A stretch of DNA of 64,000 bases from Puntigrus tetrazona (taxonomy: Eukaryota; Chordata; Actinopteri; Cypriniformes; Cyprinidae): positions 1,736,839-1,800,838 of the forward strand of contig NC_056719.1 in assembly GCF_018831695.1 (NCBI RefSeq), read 5' to 3'. A program made the translations under genes and the position numbers. The notes beneath the pieces are model-generated. The model was given only the letters and a program-made list of their open reading frames with translations. It had not been told where the DNA came from and ran no database searches. This document shows, one piece after another, positions 1 through 14,100 of the stretch. The first letter of the stretch is position 1; each line of letters opens with the position of its first letter.

Positions 1-71
1 CGCCTTGTAGCCACCCCTGAGACACCTGTTACCATGTCCAAGTTTCTTAAACCCAAACTGAAGGTAAAATA
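1..71 (+). other. Open frame at the window edge ending at a possible splice donor
   Basis: The first 69 bases are open in frame 1 and end with AAG followed by GTAAAA, which fits a splice donor. An ATG in a fair context (ACCATGT) lies at 34. This could be the end of an exon of an upstream gene, or an untranslated or alternative first exon of sptan1. The short peptide matches nothing I recognise, and without the sequence to the left it cannot be settled. Confidence 0.15.
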
Positions 72-783
72 TGTGAGTTTGTGTGTGTCTCTGCCCTGGT
101 TTGCTGTGTAGTGGCAGTGAGAAGATAAACTGAAAATTGTCAATGTAGGAAGGGAAAAAAACAGTGTGAGGTGTTTTTCTCCTTATTTTCTGGAAAAGAG
201 AGACGCATGGGCTGGGCTCTACCTTGGCTGTCGCCCCACACAGGCCCGTCACTGCAGCGCTGATGCTTTTGTCTGCACTGCAGCGAGAGGCAGAGGAGAT
301 GCTTAGACAAATACAGTCAGAGAGAGGTTTTGTTTTCTGCATACTCATGCACTCATCATCATCTTAAGAAATATCACCGCACTTATCTGAGCTGAATGTA
401 AGCGGTAGGATATGTGACTGGAGGATAGAGGATATTTCTGAGGTCTGTGGATGCTTTTTTCTATATAATGCATGGAAATGCTGGTTTATTTCACGTTTTG
501 TGTGTTTGTTGCATGGTTTGTGTGGGTGTGTTCTGCATGATGTAGCCTAGTTGATATGCTGCCATGGATTAAGTCTCATAAAATCTGAGTGTGATGTTTT
601 GATCAGCTGTGATGGGAGAACCTTTTTTCCCTACAGCAAACTAATCATAAATATTTCGTGTTTTAAGATTTCAGTGCATTGTCATTTTCAAGGTTAATTT
701 AGCTTTCAACTCTTAATCAATAAAGTAGTCATTAACAGTATATGCTTTAAAAGTATATCTTCTTGAATAAGGGAAAATTTGTT

Positions 784-975
784 TCTTCTTTAGAACAGAT
801 TTGAAGAAATTCATTAAGAAATTACATCAGTTACTTATTATGGATTGGTAAATTGTTGCTAAGCAATAGTTAACAGTAGATAAGAAATGTATTTCTTACA
901 AGCAAACACATTTTTACTTTACAAGTAGTTAACTGATGTAGTCATGTGCATTACTTTTAGATTATTGTCATTTAT
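784..975. repeat. Diverged copy of the fold-back repeat also found at 56207-56638
   Basis: The run TTTGTTTCTTC..TTAGAA.AGATTTG.AGAAATT and, further on, TTTCTTACAAGCA..TTTTTACTTTACAAG match the element at about 56285-56470 in order and spacing, with many substitutions. Judged by eye; the boundaries are approximate. Confidence 0.45.
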
Positions 976-1844
976 CTGTCAATTTATTGTGAATTTGAAT
1001 TCTCGGTCTGCCGGCACCCACTGCAGATAATACATTGGTAAACAAGTAAGTGTTGTAATGCAAAATTTAGGCCAACTTTTTTGGATGATCCGATAGTGAG
1101 TAGATTAAATATAGGTGGTTTTATCTGTATCTCTATCCCTGTTATTTCAGCTTTTTGGTGTCTTCAAACAGCTATTAGCCAAGTTAAATCCTTGGAGACA
1201 GCCCACCCATTTCCTCTAAATTCCTTAGGTCTGCATCCTCCCTTTCAGACGTCAGCACCTCTTGGATACAGATGTGTTACCATGGAAACTTCCAGGCTTT
1301 CAGTGTGACCTCACTGAGTTCTCAGTATTCCCAGCTTGATAGTGGGAGTGCATTTAATGATAAGTGCTTCACTCATGCTAAACATCGATGTTTTGAGCAT
1401 GTGATCCATGCAAGAAAAAATGAAAGCTTGAAGTGATGCAGTAAAGCACCCATTTCCTCATTTTTCATGTCACCTTGTGATCTGATAAGAATCTAGTGTT
1501 TTTTTGCCTGGCAGCTTTATGAATCGTGATTGTCTCACTTTCATGTTCTAGTTTTCCTGGTTAGTGGTTCTGTTTTACACCGTTGGCACTGTCTTCCGAA
1601 TGCTGCTTTGAAAATCTGTGTCACCTTCAGGCTTCTGGTTATTAATATCCTAGCTCTTCTCCAAGAGAATCTTAAGAATGTCTATCAGGACAAGCTTATT
1701 ATCAGGACAGAGCAGGAATAGGAGCCTGGATGCTGTTAGAGAGTCCTGATTGTCTGGTTGGAGTGGGAATATCTTAAAACGGAAACAAAGGATCTTCTGG
1801 GCTGCAAACAATTGGTTAGGGATTCACTCATAATACAATTCTGG

Positions 1845-1925
1845 CCAAATCCAGTCACTTTTGATCAATTTAATTCACCCCTGCTGAATAAAAGCATTAA
1901 TTTATTTACAAAAAAAAAAAAGCTA
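1845..1925. repeat. Fragment of a common cyprinid interspersed repeat
   Basis: The stretch reading CACTTTTGATCAATTTAAT, then a GCTGAATAAAAGCATTAATTT-like tail and poly-A, matches a repeat family I know as abundant in zebrafish and carp. Longer related copies lie near 51190-51560, 54285-54560 and 62170-62320. The family identification comes from memory, not from a search. Confidence 0.4.
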
Positions 1926-4900
1926 ATATACAAAACAGATGTTCTTCCAGTATATTGTGCATTTCTAAAAGATGGTTTGTTATTATTATAGTTTTCTCTT
2001 CCTTTTTGGTTTGTGGGTTTGTGGTTTTGACCATAATGGTTTTAGTATGACTATAACAAAGATGGTGGTTTTAAAAAAAAATTATTATTACGCAAACCTC
2101 AAGAACATAAAATGGTTTTCAGCATGTCATATCTTACAGCTCTTGTAATGGTTGCCTGTTCATAAATCATAAATGGCCACTGTATTGCAGCAGGGCGAGA
2201 GGTTGGACTTTGCCTGTGTCATCATGTGTTGGGAATGTGAGAGGCTGTTACTGAAGCACTCTGCTCAATGAACAAGCGTGTGGGAAAGAGAGGGGAACAT
2301 TCCAGAGTGCTGCTGGACTGCTGTATTCGTTTGGATTCAGAAGCAGCAGACTACGACAAATGATAGAGAGGACCAGGAAGGGAGAAGAACGTGTGAGTTT
2401 GTGTTATCACTAGTACGCAGTCACGTTTAGAGGTGCTATCTGTTGCTACAGCTGGACTGCAGTGAGACCCTCTTGAACACGTAGCTTTATATTCTGGTGA
2501 GTTTTATTACTTTTTGGGGCAGTTTAATTTGCAATTATTTTATTTCATTCATAAGCATTTTGAAAAACATCACAACCTAGATATTGAGGATTCATGTTTA
2601 TTAAAGACTTGGTTGACATCTGCTGACTTTTGATCTGTGCATGGGTGTGGCCTATTGCGTTTTTTTTTTTTTTTTCTTTCCAGACATGCACTTGCCTGCT
2701 TAATTTAACGGTACAGATCCGTGGTCATCTATCCTCGCAGAGTAAAACCAAGCAGATCTGGTCGTAATCCCCTGTCTGATCTAAGCAGACATGGAGACGG
2801 GATCATTTTGGGAGAGGCAGGGTTGGGGGAAGGGCGGTATTCGTCCAGCTGATCTGGACAAAAACAGGACATATTCAAAGTAGAGCACAAGCCGTGCATT
2901 AAATCATTGGTCACTTCTCATCTGGACGTGTTTTACGCTTTTTAAAGAGGTTATGATTGAGTCAAGGACCTCACTAATGAATCAGCCATTAGCTAATCAC
3001 TTCCTTATCTGCTTTCTCTTCTCCATCCCGCTGTCATCAAGCGGATGTTTTGTACAGGGCTGATCTCATGCAGTTATCTAACTTCTTCATGAGACTTCAT
3101 AAGCCATTGCCATTTCTGACACTTTCATTTTTAAGCATGATCTTCTGTGCTCTTGTTCCACCATTTTTATTTTTTCTGTGTACACGCGTATATAGTAGAA
3201 AGATAGCAATTCTGGCCAACATAACAAAAGACTGTATTGATCCAGGCTGACAGTGCATTACGTGGCTGACTCCATAGTCTGGTCCCTCTTCACATTGCTG
3301 AAGTGCTGTTTTGTTAGCTTTCCTGACCTTGGATTAGCCTGCCTTGAACCTTTTCCAAATGCATCCTATGATGGATTCGCTTCAGCAAATGGAGCACAGC
3401 ATGTGATTGATTTTTTTTTTTTTTTTTTTTTTTTTTTAGACAACATCCACATGCATTAACACAATTATGCTACTGCTGAATATAGCCATAGAAATGTGTG
3501 GTAATTAAATTAGCTTGAAGATTTTATAGAGAAAGCTTTTTAATTAATGTTTTTAACAAAGGAAAGGTTTTACAATTTCTGTTAAGGCTAGAATACACTA
3601 CATGAGTTTTGAAGTTTTTTGCCCCAATTTACAGTCTGGATAAATCAACACCTTAGTTGCCGTAAGTCATCCTGAATCTGAGGATTTTGGGTAGTTACAG
3701 TTTTCACAGAAAAAAAGAGTCTTTTTTTTTTTAAATTTCATCCAGTTGGACAATATCAAACATGTCTGATATTTTGAGCTAATTTTAGGACAAATTGTTT
3801 TCATTTGTTTCCTATCAACAAGGTGCATGTTTTTGGTAGCATCTAATATTTGGGACAACAGCAAAAGAGTATAACCTAGTGTTTTAAAATCTTACAATTC
3901 ATTTAATTTAAATGACAATATACTATATACAAAAAAAATACTATATACCAAAAAACCCCTAGCCTTTATCATTAGATGAATAAATAAATAATTAAATAAT
4001 CCTCACAGAAAGGGTTAAAAAGTTGCCCTTTTTTTTAAACAGATGAAGAATGCTCAGATGTTCACACTTCAATGTGGAATGGCTCCAGATGTTCACACCT
4101 GTGTGTGAAGTGAATTCTTCTGCTCTTAATTTTTCACCACTTTGAACATAATTTAGATTTAAAAAACAGAGCTAGATGTGATGTGGCATTAACAGAGTAT
4201 TTATTGTCCTATACTTAGACTCTGAAACTACTTGATCCTGCATTCCCAGAAATCCAAGAAGTGGTCACGATTTACTAATATAAATTGTTTCAATAACAGT
4301 TTTGAGTCATACCAATGTTTATTCTGTCAGCAGTTTTGTTGATTCATAATGTGATTAATTAAGTTTTCCTCACATCAGAATAAGCTGTTGTTGAGATTAT
4401 TCTATCCCCCAACCTTTAACTTTAGCGGTTCCGGTTCAAGAACAGGTTTTGTGGTGGCAATTTGAATGGAATGGTTGTAGGTCATAAAACAGCACACTAT
4501 CATAGAAAAAGAGCTAGAGACATTCACTGTAGACTGGGTGTGACATGTCTTTCCCTGGTCAATTCATTCTGGACACAAGCATAACCTTGTCCCCTCCACC
4601 CTTAAATACAGCTGAAATCACACAACCCCCTCCCCACTGACAGTATGGGACAGATGAAGTTATATTGGGGTGGATGTAGCTTTGGATTGGTGGGGGTTGT
4701 GTTCGGTGTCAGCAGGGGGCTGATGGCAGCACTCTCTTTGTGCCGGTTTGCTCAGAAGCGTGAGGAATTTCCGCCGGGCCCCCCATGTGCTCAGATGTTG
4801 GCCATTGCTGGGGAGAGTTGTCTTTTAACTCATGAAATGTCTTCCTGGTTTTAAGTACCTCCCTTGAATGAGTGTTTATTTCACACAGACTGCGTGGTGT

Positions 4901-5159
4901 CTTTTTGAATTTTTTTATTTGTCAATACAAAATTGTCGTAGTTAAAACATGAATGTTGCTTTATAAATTTGTCCTTTTTTGCCTATTACCTTGAAATTCA
5001 CATTGTTTAATTTGAAGTTCTGCTGTTTAATTTGCTGTACTCGTGCTCCTTTCTGATTAGAAAGCCATACTAAGGTTCTCATTTTGCATTTTTGCTTTTG
5101 CTTACTAAGTTCATGTGGACTTGGACATTTGAGTCATTATGTTTTCCTTCTTTTAGAAA

Positions 5160-8100
5160 ATGGATATCAGTGGAGCTAAAGTTCTGGAGTCAGCTGAGGA
5201 CATCCAGGAGCGCCGTCAGCAGGTTCTTGATCGGTATCGTCGCTTCAAGGAGCTGTCTGTTGTGCGCAGACAGAAACTCGAGGACTCTTACCGGTTCCAG
5301 TTCTTCCGTCGAGATGCAGATGAGCTTGAGAAATGGATCCAAGAGAAGCTACAGATCGCCTCTGATGAGAACTACAAGGACCCCAGTAACCTACAGGTGA
5401 GAGTAAAACTAAGCTTCATAAGCACCCTTTCTGAAATCACATTGAGCAAAGAATGTGCTGTCACCTCTGTTTTTGAAGTGACTCCTCCTTTAAGCTGTAA
5501 ATTCCTTGACTGGGTCTTGTCTGCTGTAATACATTGACTTCTTTCAAGTCATCAGATTGTTATAATAGCTGAATACAGTAAATGAACACGCATGCAGCGA
5601 TTTTGGTCACAAGGTTTGTGTTTATGCAGACGTTTATAGAGAGAATTCTTTAATTAAACTTCTCAGAAGAAATCCATTTTCACAATATACAGTGTTTATG
5701 AATAAAATATGCATATAATGCATTTTTGTCTCATATAGCATTTTTCCCCATCTCTTAGGGAAAGCTCCAGAAACATCAGGCCTTTGAGGCAGAGGTGCAG
5801 GCTAATTCTAGGGCCATCATTAAACTGGACGAGACTGGCAATCTCATGATATCTGAGAGCCACTTTGCATCTGAAACCATTCGAGTAAGTTTTTTTGTTT
5901 TTAATACTACATGCTAGAGTTCCATAATGGAGAAAAGTGAAATTTATATTGTTTTAACTTTATCCTAATCGATCAGTCTTTCACGCCTTACCGGACCTCT
6001 CAGCGACCAATAGTAAAAAGTGTCAATTATGGCGCTTTTATTCCAGTAGGTACTTGAGTGCGGTGAAATTTTCAGTTGTTGTAGTTCATTTTACAGTGCA
6101 TGTCCCTTAAAAGAACTGAGTGCTCTGTTCTATTTCATTCTACCTCTAATTCCTTATTCAGACTTTCTACTACAGTCCAAGCTGACTTTTTCAAAAAAAT
6201 ACACAAAATTTAATCTGAGCTGTCCTTGAATAATGTTTCTGTTTCTGATCACGTTTTGATCCTAATTGTCTTTGTTCCCTCTTAAAACTCAGACTCGTCT
6301 AGAGGAACTTCACCGTCTGTGGGACCTCCTGCTGCAAAAGACTAAAGAGAAGGGAGTGCGTCTCCTGCAGGCCCAGAAATTGGTGCAGTACCTCCGTGAG
6401 TGTGAGGATGCCCTGGACTGGATCAGTGACAAGGTAAGAAACCACAGTAGACCTCATATGTTACACAGTATATGTTTGGTCAATATAATTATTTCTTCCT
6501 ATATATTAAACAGTGACAATATTTTTTTGCAGGAAGCCATTGCGACCTCAGAAGAGCTTGGCCAAGACCTGGAGCATGTGGAGGTTTTGCAGAAGAAATT
6601 TGAAGAGTTTCAGACAGATCTGGCGGCCCATGAGGAGCGTGTGAATGAGGTGAACCAGGCAGCCGGCAAGCTAACCCAAGAGAACCATCCTGAGGCTGAG
6701 CTCATCCTAAAGAAGCAGGAAGAGGTGAACGCTGCTTGGCAAAGGCTGAAGGGATTGGCTCAGCAAAGGCAGGGAAAACTATTTGGAGCTGCTGAGGTGC
6801 AGCGTTTCAACCGGTGAGTTATTCAAGGCATTTGTAATCACTGCTTTACACATTTGTTGGTTTAAATGGGGTTTGTAACAAAAAATTGTTCTGACCTACA
6901 GGGATGTGGATGAGACAATCAGCTGGATTAAGGAGAAGGAGCAGCTGATGGCATCTGATGATTTTGGACGTGACCTTGCCAGCGTTCAAGCCCTGCTCCG
7001 GAAACACGAGGGGCTGGAAAGAGATTTGGCAGCCTTGGAGGACAAGGTCAGTTTTAGAATATCCACAAACTGTCTTGTTCTATTCCTCAATACAAACCTG
7101 TCCATCACATTTATACACTTATTCTTTTGTTGTTTTATTTATGTGCATTTAATTTTTGCAGAGTTGTGCAACAGAATATGCGAGCATTGTACAGTCGTTC
7201 AGTATTTTTTTGATATAGACATTCTGTTCTGTCTTTAGGTAAACACTCTTGGCGGTGAGGCAGACCGTCTGCAACAGACACACCCCCAGAATGCCTCTCA
7301 GATCCACCTGAAAAGAGATGAACTCATTACCAACTGGGAGCAGATTCGTACACTGGCAGCTGAACGACACGCTCGGCTCAATGACTCCTACAGGTAGGCA
7401 AAGAGAGACATTTTGGTTTTGATCACTACTTCAAACTGGTTAAGACAGCAAGGTCAGTTTACACAGTGCTAGCTTGATCTCATGCGTGTCTTACTTCTAG
7501 GTTGCAGCGCTTCACTGCAGATTTCCGTGACCTGACCAGCTGGGTGACGGAGATGAAGGCTCTGATCAATGCAGATGAGCTAGCCAATGATGTGGCTGGA
7601 GCTGAGGCCCTGCTTGATCGCCACCAAGAGCATAAGGTATTGAACTATGAAAAGCTAAACAAGTAAAGCAACATGGGAAAATAATGTTATGATAGTAAAT
7701 ATAGGATTTTTAGGATTTCTTTTTTAATACTGATTTGCTGATTTAGTATTGCATAGTTTTGTTCTACCAAGGATGTCTGACATTGAAAGACCATAATGTC
7801 CATAATATTTTACCAGGGCGAGATTGATGCTCATGAGGACAGTTTCAAATCTACTGATGAGGCTGGGCAGGCTCTGCTGAACATTGGACATTACGCTTCT
7901 GAGGAAGTCAAGGAAAAGGTGTGTTTAACCTTGCACCTGTGTTTTGGAAGCTATTTTCAAATCATCATTTGTGAATTTGTCATTCTAAAGTGAGAATCTG
8001 AATGAGCCTCATTTTGTGTTTGTTGGTTTAGCTGGGCATCCTGTCGGAAGAGAAAGTGTCTCTTCTGGAGCTGTGGGAGCTACGCAGGCAGCAGTATGAG

Positions 8101-11100
8101 CAGTGCATGGACCTGCAGCTCTTTTACAGGGACACTGAGCAGGTCGACAACTGGATGAGCAAGCAAGAGGTACACATTCATTTAGGCTTGTTATATTATG
8201 AGGATCATCCAAAATACTTTCTCTGAATTGTGTAATACTTTAATTATGAGAGCAAAGATTTTACAAATGAGAGCAAATATTTTAACTTTTCAAACTGTTT
8301 TTCTCAAAGGCTTTCCTGCTAAATGAAGACTTGGGTGACTCTCTGGATAGTGTTGAAGCTCTTCTGAAAAAACATGAAGACTTTGAGAAATCCCTCAGTG
8401 CACAGGAAGAGAAGATCACTGTAAGAAATCTCAGTTTGACCTCAAATCCAAGGCCTTTTATAATAGTTTACACATCTTACCCTGTTTTCTTTTTAATTCT
8501 CAAATGAAATATGCAGGCCCTCGATGAATTTGCCACCAAACTGATCCAGAACAATCACTATGCCAAGGAAGATGTGGCCACTCGCAGAGATGCAGTAAGT
8601 TGAGACTAGCACCCTGAAACGTCCTTCATTTCAACCCCGCAAGCATTTTCCTCCCCTCAAATATTGCTGACAGAAGTGCTGAATCACTGGTAATACTATG
8701 ACTTAAACACCTTTTTTTTTTCTACTTCAGCTGCTGAGCAGACGCAACGCTCTTCATGAGCGTGCTCAGTTTCGCCGTGCCGCCCTGGAGGACTCTTTCC
8801 ATCTGCAGCAGTTCTTCCGGGACTCTGATGAGCTCAAGAGCTGGATCAATGAGAAGATGAAGACTGCCACTGATGAGGCCTACAAGGTACGTTGTCCTAG
8901 AGTTGTTTTGCACATTTATAATCAATTGTTCATATTAGTTTCTTTCACGCACTCTCTGTTCCTCCTCTTTCAGGACCCATCCAACCTGCAGGGGAAGGTG
9001 CAGAAGCACCAGGCCTTCGAAGCTGAGCTCTCTGCCAATCAGAGCCGCATTGATGCACTGCAGAAGTCAGGCCAGGAGCTGATTGATGGAAAACACTACG
9101 CCTCCAGCGAGGTTTCCACCCGAATGGATGAAGTCAGCTCCCAGTGGAAGAAACTTCTAGAGGCAACTGAGCTTAAAGGTGAGAAAATGCCTGTGTCACA
9201 GGAAGAGGCAGTTATCAATAGTTAAAAACCATGTTTATCAGATTTATTATTGGTAGTTATGAAACAAATGGCAGGTTTTCAGTGATTTTGCATTATTTAC
9301 TCATTCAGGGATTAAGTTGCGTGAAGCAAACCAGCAGCAGCAGTTCAATCGTAATGTAGAGGACATCGAGCTATGGTTGTATGAGGTGGAGGGACATCTA
9401 GCCTCTGATGACTTTGGCAAAGACCTGACCAGCGTCCAGAATCTTCAGAAGAAACATGCTCTGCTTGAGGCTGATGTGGCTGCTCACCAGGTAACAATGT
9501 CTGAATAAATTAATATTAGACATTTACACTGTTTCTTGTATGATTCTGTGCATCAGGCATTGTTTGTATTTGTAACACCTGGACTCATTCATCTTAACTC
9601 TCCTCTTTACAGGACCGCATTGATGGCATTACTATTCAGGCCAGGCAGTTCCAGGAGGCTGGCCATTTTGACGCTGATAACATCCGCAAAAAACAGGAGG
9701 CTTTAGTGGCACGCTACGAGGCTCTAAAAGAGCCCATGGCCGCTCGCAAACAGAAGCTGTCAGATTCCCTGCGCCTTCAGCAACTTTTCAGGGATGTGGA
9801 AGATGAGGAGACCTGGATCCGAGAGAAAGAACCTATTGCTTCCTCCACCAACAGGGGTGAGTATGATTTAAATTACAGGAACAGCAATCTGAAATAACTA
9901 TAAACTGTTGATATTCTTAAAACAACCACTTTCTCGTATTCTCTTTTAGGAAAAGACCTTATCGGAGTCCAGAACCTTCTGAAGAAACACCAGGCTTTGC
10001 AGGCAGAAATCTCTGGCCATGAACCCCGAATCAAGGCTGTTACTCAGAAGGGGGAGGCCATGATTGATGAAGGTAGTATTTAATTCTTGCACTTTCATAA
10101 GACTGACTTTCTATTAGCTATTCAATGCAGAAACAATTAATTTAAAATATTTATATAAATAAAATGTTTTTTTTTTCCAAATTAATTTTTTTCCAGGTCA
10201 CTTTGCAGGCGAGGATGTGAAAGCTAAGTTGCAAGAGCTTCACAATCGTTGGGATGGCCTGAAGGGAAAAGCGGCCCAGCGTAGACAGGATCTGGAGGAT
10301 TCTCTTCAGGCTCAGCAGTACTTTGCTGATGCCAATGAGGCTGAGTCTTGGATGAGAGAGAAGGAGCCCATTGTAGGAAGCACCGACTATGGCAAAGACG
10401 AAGACTCTGCAGAGGTAAACAAGGAGGAGGGCAAAAAAAACAATCCTCATACATCATAAGATGTTTAAAGTGCTTAAGTGTCTTCCTTTTAAAGAGTTTC
10501 CTTTAAAAAAAAAATATATGGCTCTAACATGTCAATGTTATTATTTACAGGCTCTCCTAAAGAAGCACGAGGCACTGATGTCTGATCTGAGTGCATATGG
10601 CAGCAGCATCCAGGCCTTAAAAGAACAAGCTGAGGCCTGCAGAGTAAGATCACACCACAACACTTTTGCATTGACCAAAAGAAAATAACACACAAAATTG
10701 TAACATTTTATGGAAATTAGAACTTTGTCCTTTTTTTTTTTTTTTTTTTTTTTAACAAAAGCAACAAGTGGCCCCCACTGATGATGAGACCGGCAAAGAG
10801 CTGGTTCTTGCGCTATACGACTATCAGGAGAAGAGTCCTCGTGAGGTCACCATGAAGAAGGGTGACATCCTCACTCTGCTCAACAGCACCAATAAGGTGA
10901 TTAATAGGGCGTGCTACATCACTTAGCATGCCAGTTTGAATCCAGATGAATGCTTGGACTTATATAAATAACATATGTATTTTGTTCTCAGGACTGGTGG
11001 AAAGTGGAAGTGAACGACAGGCAGGGCTTTGTTCCCGCAGCGTACGTGAAGAAGTTGGACCCGACTCAGTCTTCCTCTCGTGAGAATCTGCTAAACGAAC

Positions 11101-14100
11101 AAGGCAGCATCGCTCTGCGACAGGAGCAGATTGAGAATCAGTAAGAATTATTCTGAGGGCAGACGTCTTATTTAGTTTAATAGGCATTCGGGCTGTCAAT
11201 GTTTTAAAATTTAGATTTTTATAAAAATTTGGAAAGTATTTATTTAATTGTTCAACGATTACCGGAATTTCATTTCTAATATTAGAGACATGGAAAAATG
11301 TTCCCTGAAAAAAAAACATTAATTCATAATTTTAATTGATTGATGGCCCTAATGTTAACATTTTTTGTAAATATTTTTCAACCTTACTACTTACATTCCA
11401 ACGAAATCATTTCTTTTTAACACAAAGATCTTTGCATCTTTACTCTTCCTGCAGCTCAAATAAGGCATCTGTTAAAAACTAACTCTTAATAATGTTTCTG
11501 ACCCTTCGATACTCCTCTTTTTCCTTTCTTTCTTTTCTTTGTTTTCTTTCTTTCTGAATTTAAATGCTTGCATGTGCCTGCTTGCCCTGCCCTGTGGCAG
11601 GACTGTGGTCACCAAGGAGGTTTGCAGCGTATCTGTACGCATGAAGCAGGTGGAGGAACTGTGAGTAGGCCCGACCAATGTCATTTATTTGATCAAAGCC
11701 TCCATTGCAAAATTTTCATCCACATTCCCCTCACCCATCTTGTTATTTTTCCTCATGCTTTAGGTCTTCTGTCACACTCTGTCCATCAGATCATTTTCTC
11801 ATTCTTCCTCTTCTATTCCATCAAGGGATAGACGTTTACATCTCTTCTGAGGATGTTGTCATTCTGAGCTTTTCCTTTTGTAAAGTTGGTGTCTAGATGT
11901 CTCACGCTCACATTTTCGGTTGCTGACTATGCAGATTTCTCGCTGTTAGTTGAATCCCTGTCCATGTTTCCAGCTTCTATTTCCTTTCCTAGAAGGAGGT
12001 GTTTCAGTCTCAGTGTTTAGGTGGGAGTTGCATTAAGTTTTTTTTTTTAATCTAATTTCTTAGGTACGGTACACTGCAAGAGTTGGGAGAAAAGAGGAAG
12101 GACATGCTGGAGAAGAGCTGCAAAAAGTTCATGCTTTTCCGTGAAGCAAATGAGCTGCAGCAGTGGATTAATGAGAAAGAATCAGCGCTTACTAATGAGG
12201 AGGTCGGTTCTGATCTGGAGCAAGTGGAAGTGCTCCAGAAGAAGTTTGATGACTTCCAGAAGGTATTTTTCATGACTCATTTATCACTGGAGGCTAGCAT
12301 TGTCTAATAAATGTTGACCGATTCTAAACTCTTGTATTTTTTTTATTGTTTGCTAGGATCTGAAAGCAAATGAATCTCGGCTGAGGGATATAAACAAGGT
12401 GGCTTCTGAGCTGGAGTCTGAAGGACTGATGGCTGAAGAGGCTCCTGTTGTGCAGGCCCAGGTGTGAAGAAAAACAAATTAATATATGAATTATTATATA
12501 AATTTATATAAATTTACTGTTTATATACACTGCCCTCCAAAAGTTTGGAAACACCCCTGGCAATGTGTGATTTTGATATGGATGATATCAGCATAAATCC
12601 TTGTCATTTTTAGTGCAATCATAATGTTTTTTATACATTTTGAGTCATTCCACTCATCAATTTTATGTCTACATTGAAACATGTGAGAGTATACATCAGA
12701 GTAGTATTCTTATTTATATGCCTGAATTTATTTAGATTTATAGATTTGTTGATCTTACCTATTTTTACCCTTTCTCCTTCCGACCCTCCATTCCTTCATC
12801 ACACCTCCCTTCCATCCCACCATCAGCAAGTAGAGATGCTGGGCTCAGCTCCTGGCAAGGTCATTATTGTTTTATACCCTTCATCTAGTATCTGCAACAG
12901 TTGGGGTGCTTGCATGAAACAAACACATGAATACCATACAATTTTTTTTCTTTTACATTTTAAACTTATTCTATTTGTTTTATTTGATATATTTCACAGG
13001 ATGAAGCAGATTCCAAAGGTGCATCTCCATGGAAGGTAATATGGCTTTCTGTTTTCGAAATGCTTTAAATATAATCTATTATATCATCTAATCTTGGGTC
13101 ATTGAGATGACATGTTTAGTTTTTATACAGGTTCTTGTTTGACCATCCACAGTAGTGTATGGTGACTCTGATTACAGAACAGCAAGAGCAGCCTGGTTCT
13201 TGTATCTCCTCTTGTGACATTTTCTTGACTGGTGTATTTTTCTGTTCTTTTCCTGTCCTCTCTCTGTTTTTTGCACATTTGTACTCAATATAGTCTGTTC
13301 GCTTGGCTGTTCAAACAACGGCCAACTTTAATACCATTAAGGTAAGATTCTAGGTTCTTAGTTTCAATCTTTTAAATCTTCCCTCAACCAATCCCACTAA
13401 ATCTTGCATTGTGCCCCATGGAGGACTAACTCATTGTGGTGGTCTTGTGCTCTTACCATGGTCTCTTGTTCCCTATGTCCTATTACTGAACCATCAGCTG
13501 TGCAGTTGCATCCCCGTCCTTTTGTTTCCATTCATGAGTCTGTGTCGACCATTTGAAATAACTCCTTTATGTCTTCACACCATTTTTTTTTTTGGTGGAG
13601 GTAAAACAGCCATTCTAGAATGCATTAACTCCTCTTTTTCAGTTTGTGGCTGATGCACCCACCCATGTGCTTTAATGTTGTAGTCTTTCTGTTTATGCCA
13701 CTTATCCATACTGTTGCTTTTGCTACTGATATGAAGAGCAAAGTATGACGCAAAGGATCTGGAACCATGTATGTTTTGCTTTGGAAAGTGGTTTGGCTGT
13801 TAAATTTCATGTTTCTGAATGTAGCTTGCCAAAATAATGTCATTTTACATCATTTAAGATGTGACCGCAGGGAGTCGAATCTGCTGTCGGTGATCAAATC
13901 ACTGTCTTAACTGAACCTATGACCTGCCCTCAGATTAGCTTCTAATGGTTGTATGTTTGTGTATAGGAGCTGAACAACCGCTGGAGGGCCTTGCAGCAGC
14001 TGGCTGAAGACCGAAGCAACATGCTGGGCAGTGCTCATGAGGTTCAGAGGTTCCACAGGTACATATATGCTACTGTTATGTTCGTGTTATACTTGTAGGT

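Larger units (their letters stand above)
72..5156. other. Non-coding upstream or first-intron sequence of sptan1
   Basis: I see no exon I can support here. The stretch is AT-rich with poly-T runs near 2660-2678 and 3411-3438. It contains one diverged interspersed repeat (about 784-975) and another repeat-like stretch at about 3580-3900. The sptan1 start codon sits only three bases inside its exon (acceptor TTTTAG ending at 5156), so at least one untranslated first exon must lie upstream, here or outside the window. A GC-richer patch near 2220-2400 with a CATTCC motif is a possible promoter region, but I could not define an exon in it. Confidence 0.5.
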
